From Zoogloeaceae bacterium (GTDB lineage Bacteria > Pseudomonadota > Gammaproteobacteria > Burkholderiales > Rhodocyclaceae), in the NCBI GenBank assembly GCA_031290955.1, contig JAISLJ010000107.1:1-8768 (forward strand): a DNA stretch of 8,768 bases, read 5' to 3'. Shown piece by piece: positions 1 to 6,524 of this stretch (its first letter is position 1; every line of letters starts with the position of its first letter). A program made the translations under genes and the position numbers. The notes under the pieces were generated by a model. It searched no databases, was not told the DNA's origin, and was given only the letters and a program-made list of their open reading frames with translations.

Positions 1-400
1 ATTTCGCTCCACGGCCCTTTCAGGCCCGTCGGGCCGACCCAGCGCAGGCAGAAATAGAGCCGCTGGCCGCGCTGTTCCTCCCCGAAGGTGAAGGTAAACG
101 GGGTGCGCGTGTCGATCTCCGTATGCGGCAGGTCGCCTACCCCGGCAGGCGGCGTCGCCAGCAGGCCCCAACTGATTTCGCATTCATGCGCCCCGAGGGC
201 GCGCGCCCGCCGCTGTGGAGCGGCACGCGCAACTCGTTGCGATCCACTTCGGAAACATGCGGATTGTTGCTGATCCAGGCGCTGTAATAGGCGCGGCAGG
301 CGTGTTCGAGCGTCTTCCGCATCGAATTCTTCAGGAGCGTGTCGTCCCTGCCGTGGTTGGGCGGCTTGCGGCTTGTAATTATGATGAGGGGAAAATTCAT
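1..400 (-). pseudogene. Frameshifted, truncated relic of a conserved hypothetical protein (runs off the left edge)
   Basis: Two adjacent minus-strand frames together resemble one family of uncharacterised proteins, about 200 residues long, known to me mainly from Bacteroidetes and some other phyla. The upstream frame (about 400 down to 215) contains KPPNHGRDDTLLKN followed by a helical stretch and NELRVPLH, which matches the family's 'PNHGRVDTLLKN ... LPVHD' segment. From about 200 down to 1 a different frame carries GAHECEISWGLL, DLPHTEIDTRTPF, QRGQRLYFCLRW and GPWSE, the family's C-terminal beta-rich part. Switching between them needs a one-base deletion or equivalent near 200-215, exactly where the family normally has a proline-rich linker of some tens of residues. 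The N-terminal part of the family is also absent: the first ATG (398-400) lies just before the PNHG motif. Loss of the N-terminus, loss of the linker and a frame change all point to a decayed gene. The function of the family is unknown. The natural stop is probably just beyond the left edge. Confidence 0.6.
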
Positions 401-432
401 CTTGTCAAGTCTTTTTACACTTTTTCTGCATG

Positions 433-681
433 AAGAAATCGTGCCGGAGTATGCCGTGGAAAAGGAAAGCGAATCCTACACGATGAGGAAGGAATCACGC
501 AAGGAAAAATTCCTGCTTTTGCACACACATGAAATCATGGGCTTCCGCTCCCCTGAATTGCCCGGAAGCGCACCTTTTCCCCGCTCCGCCTGCCGAATCG
601 AACGGAACGGAATATGCAGATACTGTGCAGGGGAAAAAGGACGATCCATCGGTGGCGCCGCAAATTTCCTGTCCTCCGCCC
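433..681. other. Noncoding gap between the relic and the pseudouridine synthase
   Basis: No open frame here looks like a protein: the frames are rich in Arg, Pro, Ser and Cys and match nothing I know. The stretch holds the promoter-like pair described above and a 7-bp dyad, GCTTCCG (541-547) with CGGAAGC (563-569). No U-tract terminator follows the end of the pseudouridine synthase gene. Confidence 0.5.
473..502 (-). promoter_or_regulatory. Possible sigma70 promoter pointing to the left-edge pseudogene
   Basis: On the minus strand TTGCGT (497-502) and TAGGAT (473-478) are separated by 18 bp, a moderate match to the -35 and -10 consensus. It would start transcription near 466, upstream of the relic. 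A second candidate further in has a perfect TTGACA (403-408) with CATAAT (378-383), but its spacer is 19 bp and it overlaps the relic's ATG. Either could be chance. Confidence 0.28.
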
Positions 682-1440
682 TCAAAATGTCTCCCCGGCG
701 CGCAGGTAGCGCCATTTGCCGGGCGGGAGGCTGCCCAGGCGCACCTTGCCAATCCGGACCCGTTTCAGGCCCGTCACGCGCAGGCCGACCAGTTCGCACA
801 TGCGGCGGATCTGGCGCTTCCGACCTTCGCACAGGACAAAACGTAGTTGATCGTCATTGATCCGGACGACCTGCGCCGGTTTCAGGGCCTGTCCGTCCAG
901 ATGGAGGCCGTGCCGCAGCAGTTCCAGGCCACGGGCGGAAAGACGGCCTTCCACACGCACCAGATATTCCTTTTCGATTGCGGAGTGCGCATCGATCAAC
1001 TGCCGGGCGATGCGGCCGTCCCGGGTGAGCACGAGCAGCCCGGTGGAATCAATATCCAACCGACCCGCCGGGGCCAGCCCTTGCAGGTGGCGGCGCTCGA
1101 AGCGCGGATCGTCGGGCGCGCGTTGCCAGTTTTCCACGCGCACCAGCGTCACCGCAGGCACATGCCCCGCCTCGGGCTGGCCGGAAACAAAACCCACAGG
1201 CTTGTGGAGCAGGATGGTCACGCATTCCGCCTGTGCCTTCCGGGCTTCGGGCGCGAGCGTCAGCACCGCTTGCGGTTGCGCCCGCGTCCCCAGCGCCGTC
1301 ACCCGCTGGCCATCCACGAAGACCCAGCCCTGTTCGATGTAACGATCCGCCTCACGCCGGGAACACAGCCCGCGCTCGGCAAGCAGTCGGGAAATCCGGA
1401 CGCCGTCCGGCTTGTGGGGAGGATGCGAGGGGGAAGTCAT
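682..1440 (-). CDS. rRNA pseudouridine synthase, RsuA/RluB/RluE/RluF family (RluF-like)
   Basis: This cytoplasmic enzyme isomerises a specific uridine in ribosomal RNA to pseudouridine. With the start chosen here it has 252 residues. An S4 RNA-binding domain covers about residues 14-60 (VRISRLLAERGLCSRREADR, then a VDGQRV turn). The catalytic domain has the family signature GRLDIDSTGLLVLTRDG near residues 126-142, with the presumed nucleophile Asp129, followed by EKEYLVRV (156-163) and EGRKRQIRRM (205-214). The order of motifs and the 'AGRLDIDSTGLL' wording are closest to RluF (23S rRNA U2604 in E. coli), but target specificity cannot be read from sequence. The start at 1440 is preferred because AGGA lies 4 to 5 bases upstream and because family proteins begin shortly before the S4 domain. 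ATG at 1443 and an upstream one at 1506 are alternatives. It lies 167 bp after the MBL-fold gene on the same strand and could be read through from it. Confidence 0.93.
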   Translation of the reverse strand: MTSPSHPPHKPDGVRISRLLAERGLCSRREADRYIEQGWVFVDGQRVTALGTRAQPQAVLTLAPEARKAQAECVTILLHKPVGFVSGQPEAGHVPAVTLVRVENWQRAPDDPRFERRHLQGLAPAGRLDIDSTGLLVLTRDGRIARQLIDAHSAIEKEYLVRVEGRLSARGLELLRHGLHLDGQALKPAQVVRINDDQLRFVLCEGRKRQIRRMCELVGLRVTGLKRVRIGKVRLGSLPPGKWRYLRAGETF

Positions 1441-1559
1441 CATGTCCTGCGTATGTTCTGTGCCATTGCCTCCTGCGTCCTGCAAAAGGCAGGTCTGCGC
1501 GAACACAAGGGCTTGCGGAGAACCGCGGACGGAGGCCTGCCCGCGCGTCCAATCTTCTC

Positions 1560-1580
1560 CCCCTTGCCGCCCTCAAGGGG
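1560..1580 (-). terminator. Weak hairpin downstream of the MBL-fold gene
   Basis: CCCCTTG (1560-1566) pairs with CAAGGGG (1574-1580) across a 7-nt loop. A second CAAGGGG (1582-1588) could compete for the same arm. The structure begins about 27 nt after the stop codon of the MBL-fold gene. It has no following U-tract in the minus direction, so it may only stabilise an RNA end or be incidental. Confidence 0.25.
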
Positions 1581-1607
1581 CCAAGGGGAAAGAACGGCGC
1601 GAAAAAG

Positions 1608-2390
1608 TCAGATCGGGCGGACGGGAAGCTGGTAGTTGTTTTGCGTCATCAGGTCGATCCCGCATTCCAGGTTTTCCACCCAGTGGATGAAATCCGTGAC
1701 TGCCTGCTTGCCGACGAAGCGGCGACCATGCTGCGGCACGATCTGTTCGATTTCCAGTTGCCGCGCCATGTGCGCCCACAGGCGACAGATCTTGCCGCTC
1801 ACGATGTAACGCTTGTGAAACGCCGTCATATGCTGGACGTTGGAAGCGAAATCACGCACCGGTTCGGCAGCCTGCTGGTGGGTGACCAGGGAGGCGCCCA
1901 GATCGCCGCTGAAAAGAATCTTGGCGATCGGGTCATAGAACTGGAAATTGCCTTCCGCATGCATGAAGTGCGCCGGGATGGCGGCGATGCGGCAACTGCC
2001 CAACGTAATTTGCGCCCCTTCGTCCGGAATCCCGACGATGCGATGGGTATTGTCCTTCCCGGAAGTGAAATGCGGCACGAAGCGCGTCCACAGGGAGGAA
2101 ATCAGCACCTTGCAACTGGAGGCCACAAACCATTTGTTCACGGAGGCAATGATGTCCGGATCGGGATGCGAGGCCAGGATGTAATCGAGATTCTTGGAGG
2201 AGAAGTATTTCTGCATGTCGATCAACAGGCCGGTGTACGTCATGTTGCCGCCCGGATCGATGAGCGCGCCGTGACCGCTGTCAACAATCAGGAACTGGTT
2301 GCACTGCACAGCGGATGTCGTCCGATCATCCACGAGATCATAAAACGCATGAACCACATGTTTGCCGTTGTTGTAGAGTTCTACAGCCAT
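1608..2390 (-). CDS. MBL-fold di-iron protein related to flavodiiron/ODP oxygen-binding proteins
   Basis: A 260-residue metallo-beta-lactamase-fold protein that resembles the oxygen-binding di-iron (ODP) and flavodiiron group rather than the hydrolytic lactamases. Metal-ligand candidates occur in the expected order: HPDPD at 75-79 in place of the usual HxExDH, HFMH at 141-144, SGD at 161-163 and PQH at 219-221. The His that ends HxExDH is Ile80 here, a change also seen in ODP-type proteins as I recall them. The context GNFQFYDP then LFSGDLG is typical of that group. There is no flavodoxin domain: the protein ends about 40 residues after the last ligand. A role in binding or sensing O2 or NO is likely by family and unproven here. 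ATG at 2390 is chosen because GAGGAA stands 8 bases upstream; a TTG at 2411 in the same frame is less likely. No partner gene is adjacent: hemE lies almost 500 bp upstream. Confidence 0.85.
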   Translation of the reverse strand: MAVELYNNGKHVVHAFYDLVDDRTTSAVQCNQFLIVDSGHGALIDPGGNMTYTGLLIDMQKYFSSKNLDYILASHPDPDIIASVNKWFVASSCKVLISSLWTRFVPHFTSGKDNTHRIVGIPDEGAQITLGSCRIAAIPAHFMHAEGNFQFYDPIAKILFSGDLGASLVTHQQAAEPVRDFASNVQHMTAFHKRYIVSGKICRLWAHMARQLEIEQIVPQHGRRFVGKQAVTDFIHWVENLECGIDLMTQNNYQLPVRPI

Positions 2391-2419
2391 TCCGGAATTC
2401 CTCAAACGCAAGAAACGCT

Positions 2420-2448
2420 ATCTTACACGAAAATTTGATCCGGGTTCA
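2420..2448 (-). promoter_or_regulatory. Weak promoter candidate for the MBL-fold gene
   Basis: On the minus strand TGAACC (2443-2448) and TAAGAT (2420-2425) are 17 bp apart, and the start codon follows about 30 bases after the -10. The -35 matches consensus at only three positions, so this rests on spacing and location. The long gap to hemE makes a promoter here reasonable. Confidence 0.25.
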
Positions 2449-2514
2449 GTTCCACCGGGGATCGATTTGGGTAATCGTATGAATCCTGTGGAAGAGAGGG
2501 GAAGTCGCTGCGGC

Positions 2515-2538
2515 AGGCGACAAACCTTGATGTCGCCT
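2515..2538. repeat. Perfect 8-bp inverted repeat with 8-nt loop
   Basis: AGGCGACA (2515-2522) and TGTCGCCT (2531-2538) flank AACCTTGA. It lies about 125-150 bp upstream of the MBL-fold start codon. No T-run follows on either side, so it is not an obvious terminator. It could be an operator or an RNA hairpin. Confidence 0.4.
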
Positions 2539-2640
2539 CGTCTGGGGATGGAAGCGGCACGGGCAGCGGATTTTCCTTTCTCGGGTAAATTCTCGGAAAT
2601 CGCGTCCAAGTCCATGTCCTGCCAAGGAATTTCCGGTTGC

Positions 2641-2667
2641 CCACAAAAACTGTGGATAACTTTGTGG
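2641..2667. promoter_or_regulatory. DnaA-box sequence inside a 7-bp dyad
   Basis: TGTGGATAA at 2651-2659 is the exact complement of TTATCCACA, the consensus DnaA box. It is enclosed by an inverted repeat, CCACAAA (2641-2647) and TTTGTGG (2661-2667), and the right arm reads like a second, degenerate box. A single perfect 9-mer can occur by chance and there is no AT-rich unwinding region or dnaA gene here, so an origin is not claimed. Confidence 0.4.
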
Positions 2668-2707
2668 ACAGGAACTGGAGGAGCGCGCCAAGCGCCTTCT
2701 GGATCAA

Positions 2708-2750
2708 GGATTTTCCGGGTTTGCCCAAAAAGGTGGCGACCGGAAAAACC
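2708..2750. repeat. 11-bp inverted repeat with one mismatch
   Basis: GGATTTTCCGG (2708-2718) pairs with CCGGAAAAACC (2740-2750), with one mismatch and a 21-nt loop. The structure starts about 134 bases after the hemE stop in the direction of transcription. It lacks a U-tract, so it is either a weak RNA 3' structure for hemE or a DNA-binding site. Confidence 0.4.
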
Positions 2751-2883
2751 TTTTGAAATCAAGCAGATGCAGAAACTTCCGAATTTTTGCTCCCGGCATA
2801 TCTGCTTTTCGTCTCTTGTGTTGCGTTCTGTGTATAAGATGCTTGGGCGGGCTTGCCGAAAAGCCATTCTTGTGCTTGCGCCT

Positions 2884-3945
2884 TCAGGCTTGCCGACGGT
2901 AGCCGTGCACCGTTTCCACGAGCGCCGCGACGTGTTCGGGCGGAGTGAATTGCGAGATGCCGTGCCCCAGGTTGAACACGTGACCAGTATTGCCGGGGCC
3001 GAAGGCTTCCAGCACCTTCCGGGCTTCGGTGGCGATGATTTCGGGCGGCGCAAAGAGAACGCCAGGGTCGAGATTTCCCTGAAGCGCGACTTTCTCGCCT
3101 ACCCGGCGCCGCGCCGCGCCCAGGTCGATGGTCCAATCCAGCCCCACGCCATCAGCGCCGCTTGCCGCGATTTGTTCGAGCCACAGGCCGCCGCCCTTTG
3201 TAAACACGATGGCGGGAATCCGTGCTCCCTCCCGGATACGATGCAGTCCGGCGAGAATCTGCCGCATGTAGGCAAGCGAGAATTCCGCATAGGCCGCCTC
3301 CGTGAGCGCGCCGCCCCAGGTGTCGAAGAGCATGACCGCCTGCGCGCCGCTTTCGATCTGGGCATTGAGATAGGCAGTGACGGCCTGGGCATTGACGGCA
3401 AGGATGCGGTGCAGCAAATCCGGGCGACTGTAGAGAAGGCTCTTGAGATGGCGGAAATCGCGGGAGCCGCCGCCCTCGACCATGTAGCAGGCGAGGGTGA
3501 AGGGACTGCCGGAGAAGCCGATGAGCGGCACGGCATTGTCCAGCGCCTTGCGGGCCGCGGCAACGGCGTCCATCACATAGCGCAGGTGGTCGAAGGGATC
3601 GGGCGCGGAAAGGTCGTTGATCGCCCATTCTTCCCGCAAGGGACGCTCGAAGCGCGGCCCCTCGCCGGTCTCGAAACGCAATCCCAGCCCCATCGCGTCC
3701 GGTATGGTGAGGATGTCGGAGAACAGGATGGCGGCATCGAGATTGTAACGGGCGATGGGTTGCAGGGTGGCTTCGCAGGCCATGTCCGGCGAGCGGCAGA
3801 GCGTGAGGAAATCCCCGGCGCGCAGCCGGGTCTCGCGGTACTCCGGCAAATACCGCCCCGCCTGACGCATGAGCCAGAGCGGCGTGTGGTCGGTCGGCTC
3901 CTTCAGGAGGGCGCGCAAAAAATTGTCGTTCCGGGGTTTCGTCAT
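2884..3945 (-). CDS. hemE: Uroporphyrinogen decarboxylase
   Basis: This enzyme removes four acetate carboxyl groups from uroporphyrinogen III to give coproporphyrinogen III in the cytosolic part of haem biosynthesis. At 353 residues it has the usual length. Hallmarks are visible in order: LMRQAGRYLPEY (25-36, with Arg27 and Arg31), LFSDILTIPDAMG (74-86, with Asp77, the key residue for substrate pyrrole binding), GFSGSPFTLACYMVEGGGS (143-161, Tyr154), LFDTWGG (206-212), GLDW (268-271), LQGNLDP (288-294) and FNLGHGI (324-330, His328). All expected active-site residues are present, so the enzyme should be functional. The ATG at 3945 gives the canonical N-terminus, although the ribosome-binding site is poor. 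GATAAT (3975-3980 on the minus strand) about 30 bases upstream may be its -10. The gene stands alone, without other hem genes in the window. Confidence 0.98.
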   Translation of the reverse strand: MTKPRNDNFLRALLKEPTDHTPLWLMRQAGRYLPEYRETRLRAGDFLTLCRSPDMACEATLQPIARYNLDAAILFSDILTIPDAMGLGLRFETGEGPRFERPLREEWAINDLSAPDPFDHLRYVMDAVAAARKALDNAVPLIGFSGSPFTLACYMVEGGGSRDFRHLKSLLYSRPDLLHRILAVNAQAVTAYLNAQIESGAQAVMLFDTWGGALTEAAYAEFSLAYMRQILAGLHRIREGARIPAIVFTKGGGLWLEQIAASGADGVGLDWTIDLGAARRRVGEKVALQGNLDPGVLFAPPEIIATEARKVLEAFGPGNTGHVFNLGHGISQFTPPEHVAALVETVHGYRRQA

Positions 3946-4018
3946 GGAGATCGGCTCAAAAACACAAAACCCGGATTATCAATGAACAAGGCGGGCGCAG
4001 GAAAGAGGAAAATGATCG

Positions 4019-4034
4019 GCGGCAAAGCTGCCGC
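4019..4034 (-). terminator. Short hairpin between the MATE gene and hemE
   Basis: On the minus strand GCGGCA (4029-4034) and TGCCGC (4019-4024) form a 6-bp stem with a four-base loop, beginning about 10 bases after the MATE stop codon. The following sequence, CGATCATTTTCC, contains only a short T-run. It may be a weak terminator of the transporter pair. Confidence 0.35.
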
Positions 4035-4043
4035 ATCTCCTTC

Positions 4044-5462
4044 TCACCTGCTCGCCAGGCGTTTGCGCACGACCCACAGCAGGAGTCCGCCCAAGAGAAG
4101 GGCGGCCAGCAGGGTCGCGGCGACCGCCGCCTGCCAGAATCCGGCCACGCCCTGCGGCACGGGGGCGTGGAAGGCGAGCCAGTAGCCGAATCCCAATCCC
4201 AGTCCCCAGAACGCGCCCATGTGGATCAGGAGCGGCAGGAAGCTGATCTTGTAGGCACGCAGGGAAAAACAGGCGACAGTCTGGATCGCGTCGAAAATCT
4301 GGTAGATGGCGATGTAGAAGATGAGCGCGGCGGCAACGGCGGCAACCTGCGGGTCTTCCGTCGCCAGGCGGGAGATGGCTTCCCGGAACTGGAACCAGAA
4401 CAGGGCCATGACCACGGACGCAACGCAGGCCGTGACGAGTCCGGCGCGGGCGAAGGCCCAGGCCAGACGCTCCCTGCCCGCGCCTGCAGCCTGCGCCACC
4501 TGGGTGGCGGTGGCGATGGCCAGCGACAGGGGCAGCATGTAGGCCAGCGCGGAAATGTTGGCGGTGATGCGGTGTCCGCCGACCGCCTCCGCGCCCAGGC
4601 GGGCGATGAAAAGCGCGGTGAGGGTGAAGGCGCTGATTTCCACGAGATAGGAAAATCCCGTGGGAACGCCTAGGCGCAGCAATTCCTTCTGCGCCGACCT
4701 AGCGGGTTTTTCCCAGCGGGAGAAGATGCCGAACGGCCTGAAACAGGGCAGGCGCGCGAGGAGGACACCGCAGCAAACGAAACTCCCCAGATTGACGAGC
4801 GCCTGCGAAAGAGCCGCGCCCGGCGCGCCCAGGGGCGCAAGGCCGGGCAGGTGCCCGCCGACCAGGCACCAGGCGAGAAGCGCATGCGTGAGGGTTTCCG
4901 CGCAGGAGACGTACATCAGGGGGCGCGGATGTCCCAGCGCGGCGGCCACCGCGTAGAAAGCCCGGTAGCCCAGATTGGCGGGGAGCGCGAAGGCCATGAG
5001 GCGCAGGTAGGAGACGGCGATTTCTTCCACTTCCGGCTCCAGCCGGGCGGGCGCAAGCAGTTCGCGGGGGAAGAGGCCCAGCGGGAGGATGCCGAGACCG
5101 GCGAGGAACAATGTGAGCCACAATCCCTGCCGCACGTCCGCGCCGATGGCCCCGATGCGTCCGGCGCCGCAGTGGTGGCCGACAATGGGCGCCAGCGCCT
5201 GGAGCACGCCGCCCAGCGCCAAGGCCAGGGTCACGTAGATGCCCGAGGCAACGGCCACCGCGGCAAGGTGGGCGGTGGAAAAATGCCCGACGATCAGGGT
5301 ATCCGCCACCATCATGCCGATGGAAACGAATTGGGCAACAAGCAGGGGCCAGGCCAGCCCAAGGATCCTGCGCACAAGGTCCTGCGGACGGCAATTGTCC
5401 TGCGGGTGGCGATCATCTTGCGGGTGATGATCGTCTTGCGGAGGACGGCTGTCCGGGATCAT
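4044..5462 (-). CDS. MATE-family multidrug/toxin efflux transporter (NorM-like)
   Basis: A 472-residue inner-membrane protein of the MATE family, which exports cationic drugs or metabolites in exchange for Na+ or H+. About twelve hydrophobic segments are visible in two similar halves. The first half has the family's N-terminal pattern LAWPLLVAQFVSIGMMVADT, then GHFSTAHLAAVAVASG. The second half repeats it as LLRLGVPTGFSYLVEIS and IARLGAEAVGGHRI. The substrate cannot be deduced. The start codon overlaps the stop of the upstream AEC gene (ATGA, 5459-5462), implying translational coupling. An unusual feature is the hydrophilic N-terminal tail, in which PQD recurs every six residues (8-10, 14-16, 20-22, 26-28), encoded by an 18-nt tandem repeat. 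An in-frame GTG at 5375, with AGGA 4 bases upstream, is an alternative start that would remove this tail. The frame also stays open far upstream through the AEC gene, but that part is only a shadow. Confidence 0.93.
   Translation of the reverse strand: MIPDSRPPQDDHHPQDDRHPQDNCRPQDLVRRILGLAWPLLVAQFVSIGMMVADTLIVGHFSTAHLAAVAVASGIYVTLALALGGVLQALAPIVGHHCGAGRIGAIGADVRQGLWLTLFLAGLGILPLGLFPRELLAPARLEPEVEEIAVSYLRLMAFALPANLGYRAFYAVAAALGHPRPLMYVSCAETLTHALLAWCLVGGHLPGLAPLGAPGAALSQALVNLGSFVCCGVLLARLPCFRPFGIFSRWEKPARSAQKELLRLGVPTGFSYLVEISAFTLTALFIARLGAEAVGGHRITANISALAYMLPLSLAIATATQVAQAAGAGRERLAWAFARAGLVTACVASVVMALFWFQFREAISRLATEDPQVAAVAAALIFYIAIYQIFDAIQTVACFSLRAYKISFLPLLIHMGAFWGLGLGFGYWLAFHAPVPQGVAGFWQAAVAATLLAALLLGGLLLWVVRKRLASR
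5379..5450 (-). repeat. Four tandem 18-nt units at the 5' end of the MATE gene
   Basis: Units run 5379-5396, 5397-5414, 5415-5432 and 5433-5450. On the plus strand each begins with a variant of GTCCTGCGG or ATCTTGCGG and then diverges. On the coding strand each unit carries a CCGCARGA core and encodes PQD plus three variable, mostly polar residues. Being a multiple of three, copy-number change would keep the frame. Every unit also contains an AGGA- or AAGA-like core that could act as a weak ribosome-binding site. Confidence 0.75.
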
Positions 5463-6367
5463 GTCCGGAGGAGCCACGTCCAGAGGGGCAGGGTGCACAT
5501 GGCGGCGAGGATACCATAGCCGACCAGGGCGGCAGCGAGGCGCGGGGCGAGGTCGTAGGCGATGGCGAGCACGGCGGCGGTGACCATGGGCGGCATCGCG
5601 GTCTCCAGCACGTTTACCTGCAACATTTCCGCTTTTAACCCGAAGAGGAACACGGAAGCGCCCCAAGCAATGGTCGGGAGCGCCAGGAGTTTCAGGAAGA
5701 GTCCGGCCACGAGCGCCCGGCTTTCGTTGCGCGGCAACTGGAAGCGCAGCGAAAAACCCACCGCCAGCATGACGAGCGGCAACATGGCTTCCGCGAGGCT
5801 GCGCAAGGCACGTTCCAGCCATTCCGGCGGCTGGGCGGGCATGATCGTCAGGCCGATGAGCAGCGACCAGGCGGGCGGAAAACGCGCGATGCGTCCCAGA
5901 ATCACGGCGGGCGTGGGCGGCGTGTTGCCGCCGAAACGGGCGCAGACGAAGAGTCCATAGGTAGAGAGCATCAGGAAGGTGCCGAACTGGTCGTAGATCA
6001 CTGCGTAGGCTTGCGCCTGCCCACCCAAGAGGGCGTGGATCACCGGATAGCCGATGAAGCCGGTATTGCCGAGCGCGACGCACAGGAGCAGGACGGCATA
6101 TTCATCCCGACGCAGCCGCAGCAACCGACGGGCCAGGGTCACGAGGCCGACGGCCAGGGCGCCGATGAGCCAGGGCGTGAGCGCCAGCCCAAGGAGCCGC
6201 CATTCAAAATGCAGGCGCGGAATCGACAACAGCACGGCAGCGGGCAGGCAAAGGTAGAGCACCACCCGGTTCAGGACATCTGCCGAGTTCTCCGGCATCA
6301 CTTTCAAGCGAGCGAACAACACGCCCAGCGCGAACATCAAGAGAATCTGGAATCCTGCGGACAGCAA
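5459..6367 (-). CDS. AEC (auxin efflux carrier)-family permease
   Basis: A 302-residue inner-membrane transporter of the AEC family. Bacterial members move organic acids such as malate or malonate; the substrate here is unknown. The protein is almost entirely hydrophobic helices, about ten, in two halves. The family's N-terminal pattern QILLMFALGVLFARLKVM, then NRVVLYLCLPAAVLLSI, is present. So are the mid-protein LCVALGNTGFIGYPVIHALLG (conserved NTGFIGxP) and the C-terminal VLETAMPPMVTAAVLA. The start is TTG at 6367: in-frame upstream there is no ATG or GTG before a stop, and GAGGTGAT stands just before it. The last base of its coding frame overlaps the MATE start (ATGA), making an AEC-MATE pair. 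Immediately upstream is a transposase remnant whose stop codon lies inside this ribosome-binding site. The first ATG within the frame (codon 11) would cut into the first helix and is unlikely. Confidence 0.92.
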   Translation of the reverse strand: MLSAGFQILLMFALGVLFARLKVMPENSADVLNRVVLYLCLPAAVLLSIPRLHFEWRLLGLALTPWLIGALAVGLVTLARRLLRLRRDEYAVLLLCVALGNTGFIGYPVIHALLGGQAQAYAVIYDQFGTFLMLSTYGLFVCARFGGNTPPTPAVILGRIARFPPAWSLLIGLTIMPAQPPEWLERALRSLAEAMLPLVMLAVGFSLRFQLPRNESRALVAGLFLKLLALPTIAWGASVFLFGLKAEMLQVNVLETAMPPMVTAAVLAIAYDLAPRLAAALVGYGILAAMCTLPLWTWLLRT

Positions 6368-6370
6368 TTC

Positions 6371-6378
6371 ATCACCTC
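6371..6378 (-). promoter_or_regulatory. Strong ribosome-binding site that decides the TTG start of the AEC gene
   Basis: On the minus strand GAGGTGAT precedes TTG (6367) by three bases, and the first codon after it is CTG. The match to the 16S anti-Shine-Dalgarno is long, which compensates for the weak initiator. The TGA inside this motif (6372-6374) is the stop of the transposase remnant, so ribosomes finishing that frame would end at the AEC start. Confidence 0.6.
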
Positions 6379-6524
6379 AGGCAGATGGTTGCGCCACGCC
6401 CGCTTGTGACGGGAGAAGCGCGCAAGAAGCGATCCGTGAATTGTGTGCCATTGTCGGTGAGGATGGTTTCGATGCGAGTGGGGCAGGCTTCGCGCAGGGC
6501 ATTCTTATGCAAGCGAAGTTCCAT
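6372..6524 (-). pseudogene. Internally deleted IS481-family transposase remnant
   Basis: A 50-codon open frame begins with MELRLHKNA, which matches the true N-terminus of one IS481 transposase subgroup (typically M-LRLHKNA followed by a helix-turn-helix). It then jumps directly to LREACPTRIETILTDNGTQFTDRF, the middle of the rve/DDE catalytic core, including the second catalytic Asp in TDNG. About 180-200 residues that normally lie between are missing. The frame stays open across the junction, as expected for an in-frame internal deletion. After DRF the sequence no longer resembles a transposase and stops at a TGA that lies in the AEC ribosome-binding site. It keeps a good ribosome-binding site of its own (AAGGAGAG, 4 bases before the ATG). 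It cannot be an active transposase. The family assignment is from motif memory. Confidence 0.7.

Larger units (their letters stand above)
2391..2883. other. 493-bp gap rich in dyad symmetry, no credible gene
   Basis: Between hemE and the MBL-fold gene no frame on either strand looks like a protein. The stretch contains three inverted repeats (listed separately), a perfect DnaA-box sequence, and an imperfect direct repeat of about 25 nt. In the repeat, CAAGGAATTTCCGG followed by TTGCCCA (from 2623) recurs as CAAGGATTTTCCGG followed by GTTTGCCCA (from 2705). It may hold regulatory sites or be the scar of a lost gene. Confidence 0.55.

Noticed and set aside
847..2438. Several overlapping plus-strand frames of 160-400 codons
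   Set aside because: All are antisense to the pseudouridine synthase or the MBL-fold gene and contain no recognisable motif.
2641..2667. Replication origin
   Set aside because: Only one perfect DnaA box and one degenerate one are present, without an AT-rich unwinding element, dnaA, dnaN or gidA nearby.
2467..4185. Long plus-strand open frame of 572 codons
   Set aside because: It is the antisense shadow of hemE and its flanks. The protein has a shadow-like composition and no domain, while the opposite strand encodes an intact HemE.
5463..6083. Upstream extension of the MATE frame to 679 codons
   Set aside because: It lies entirely opposite the reading phase of the intact AEC gene on the same strand, has a low-complexity Arg/Pro/His composition, and the ATGA junction gives a natural start at 5462.
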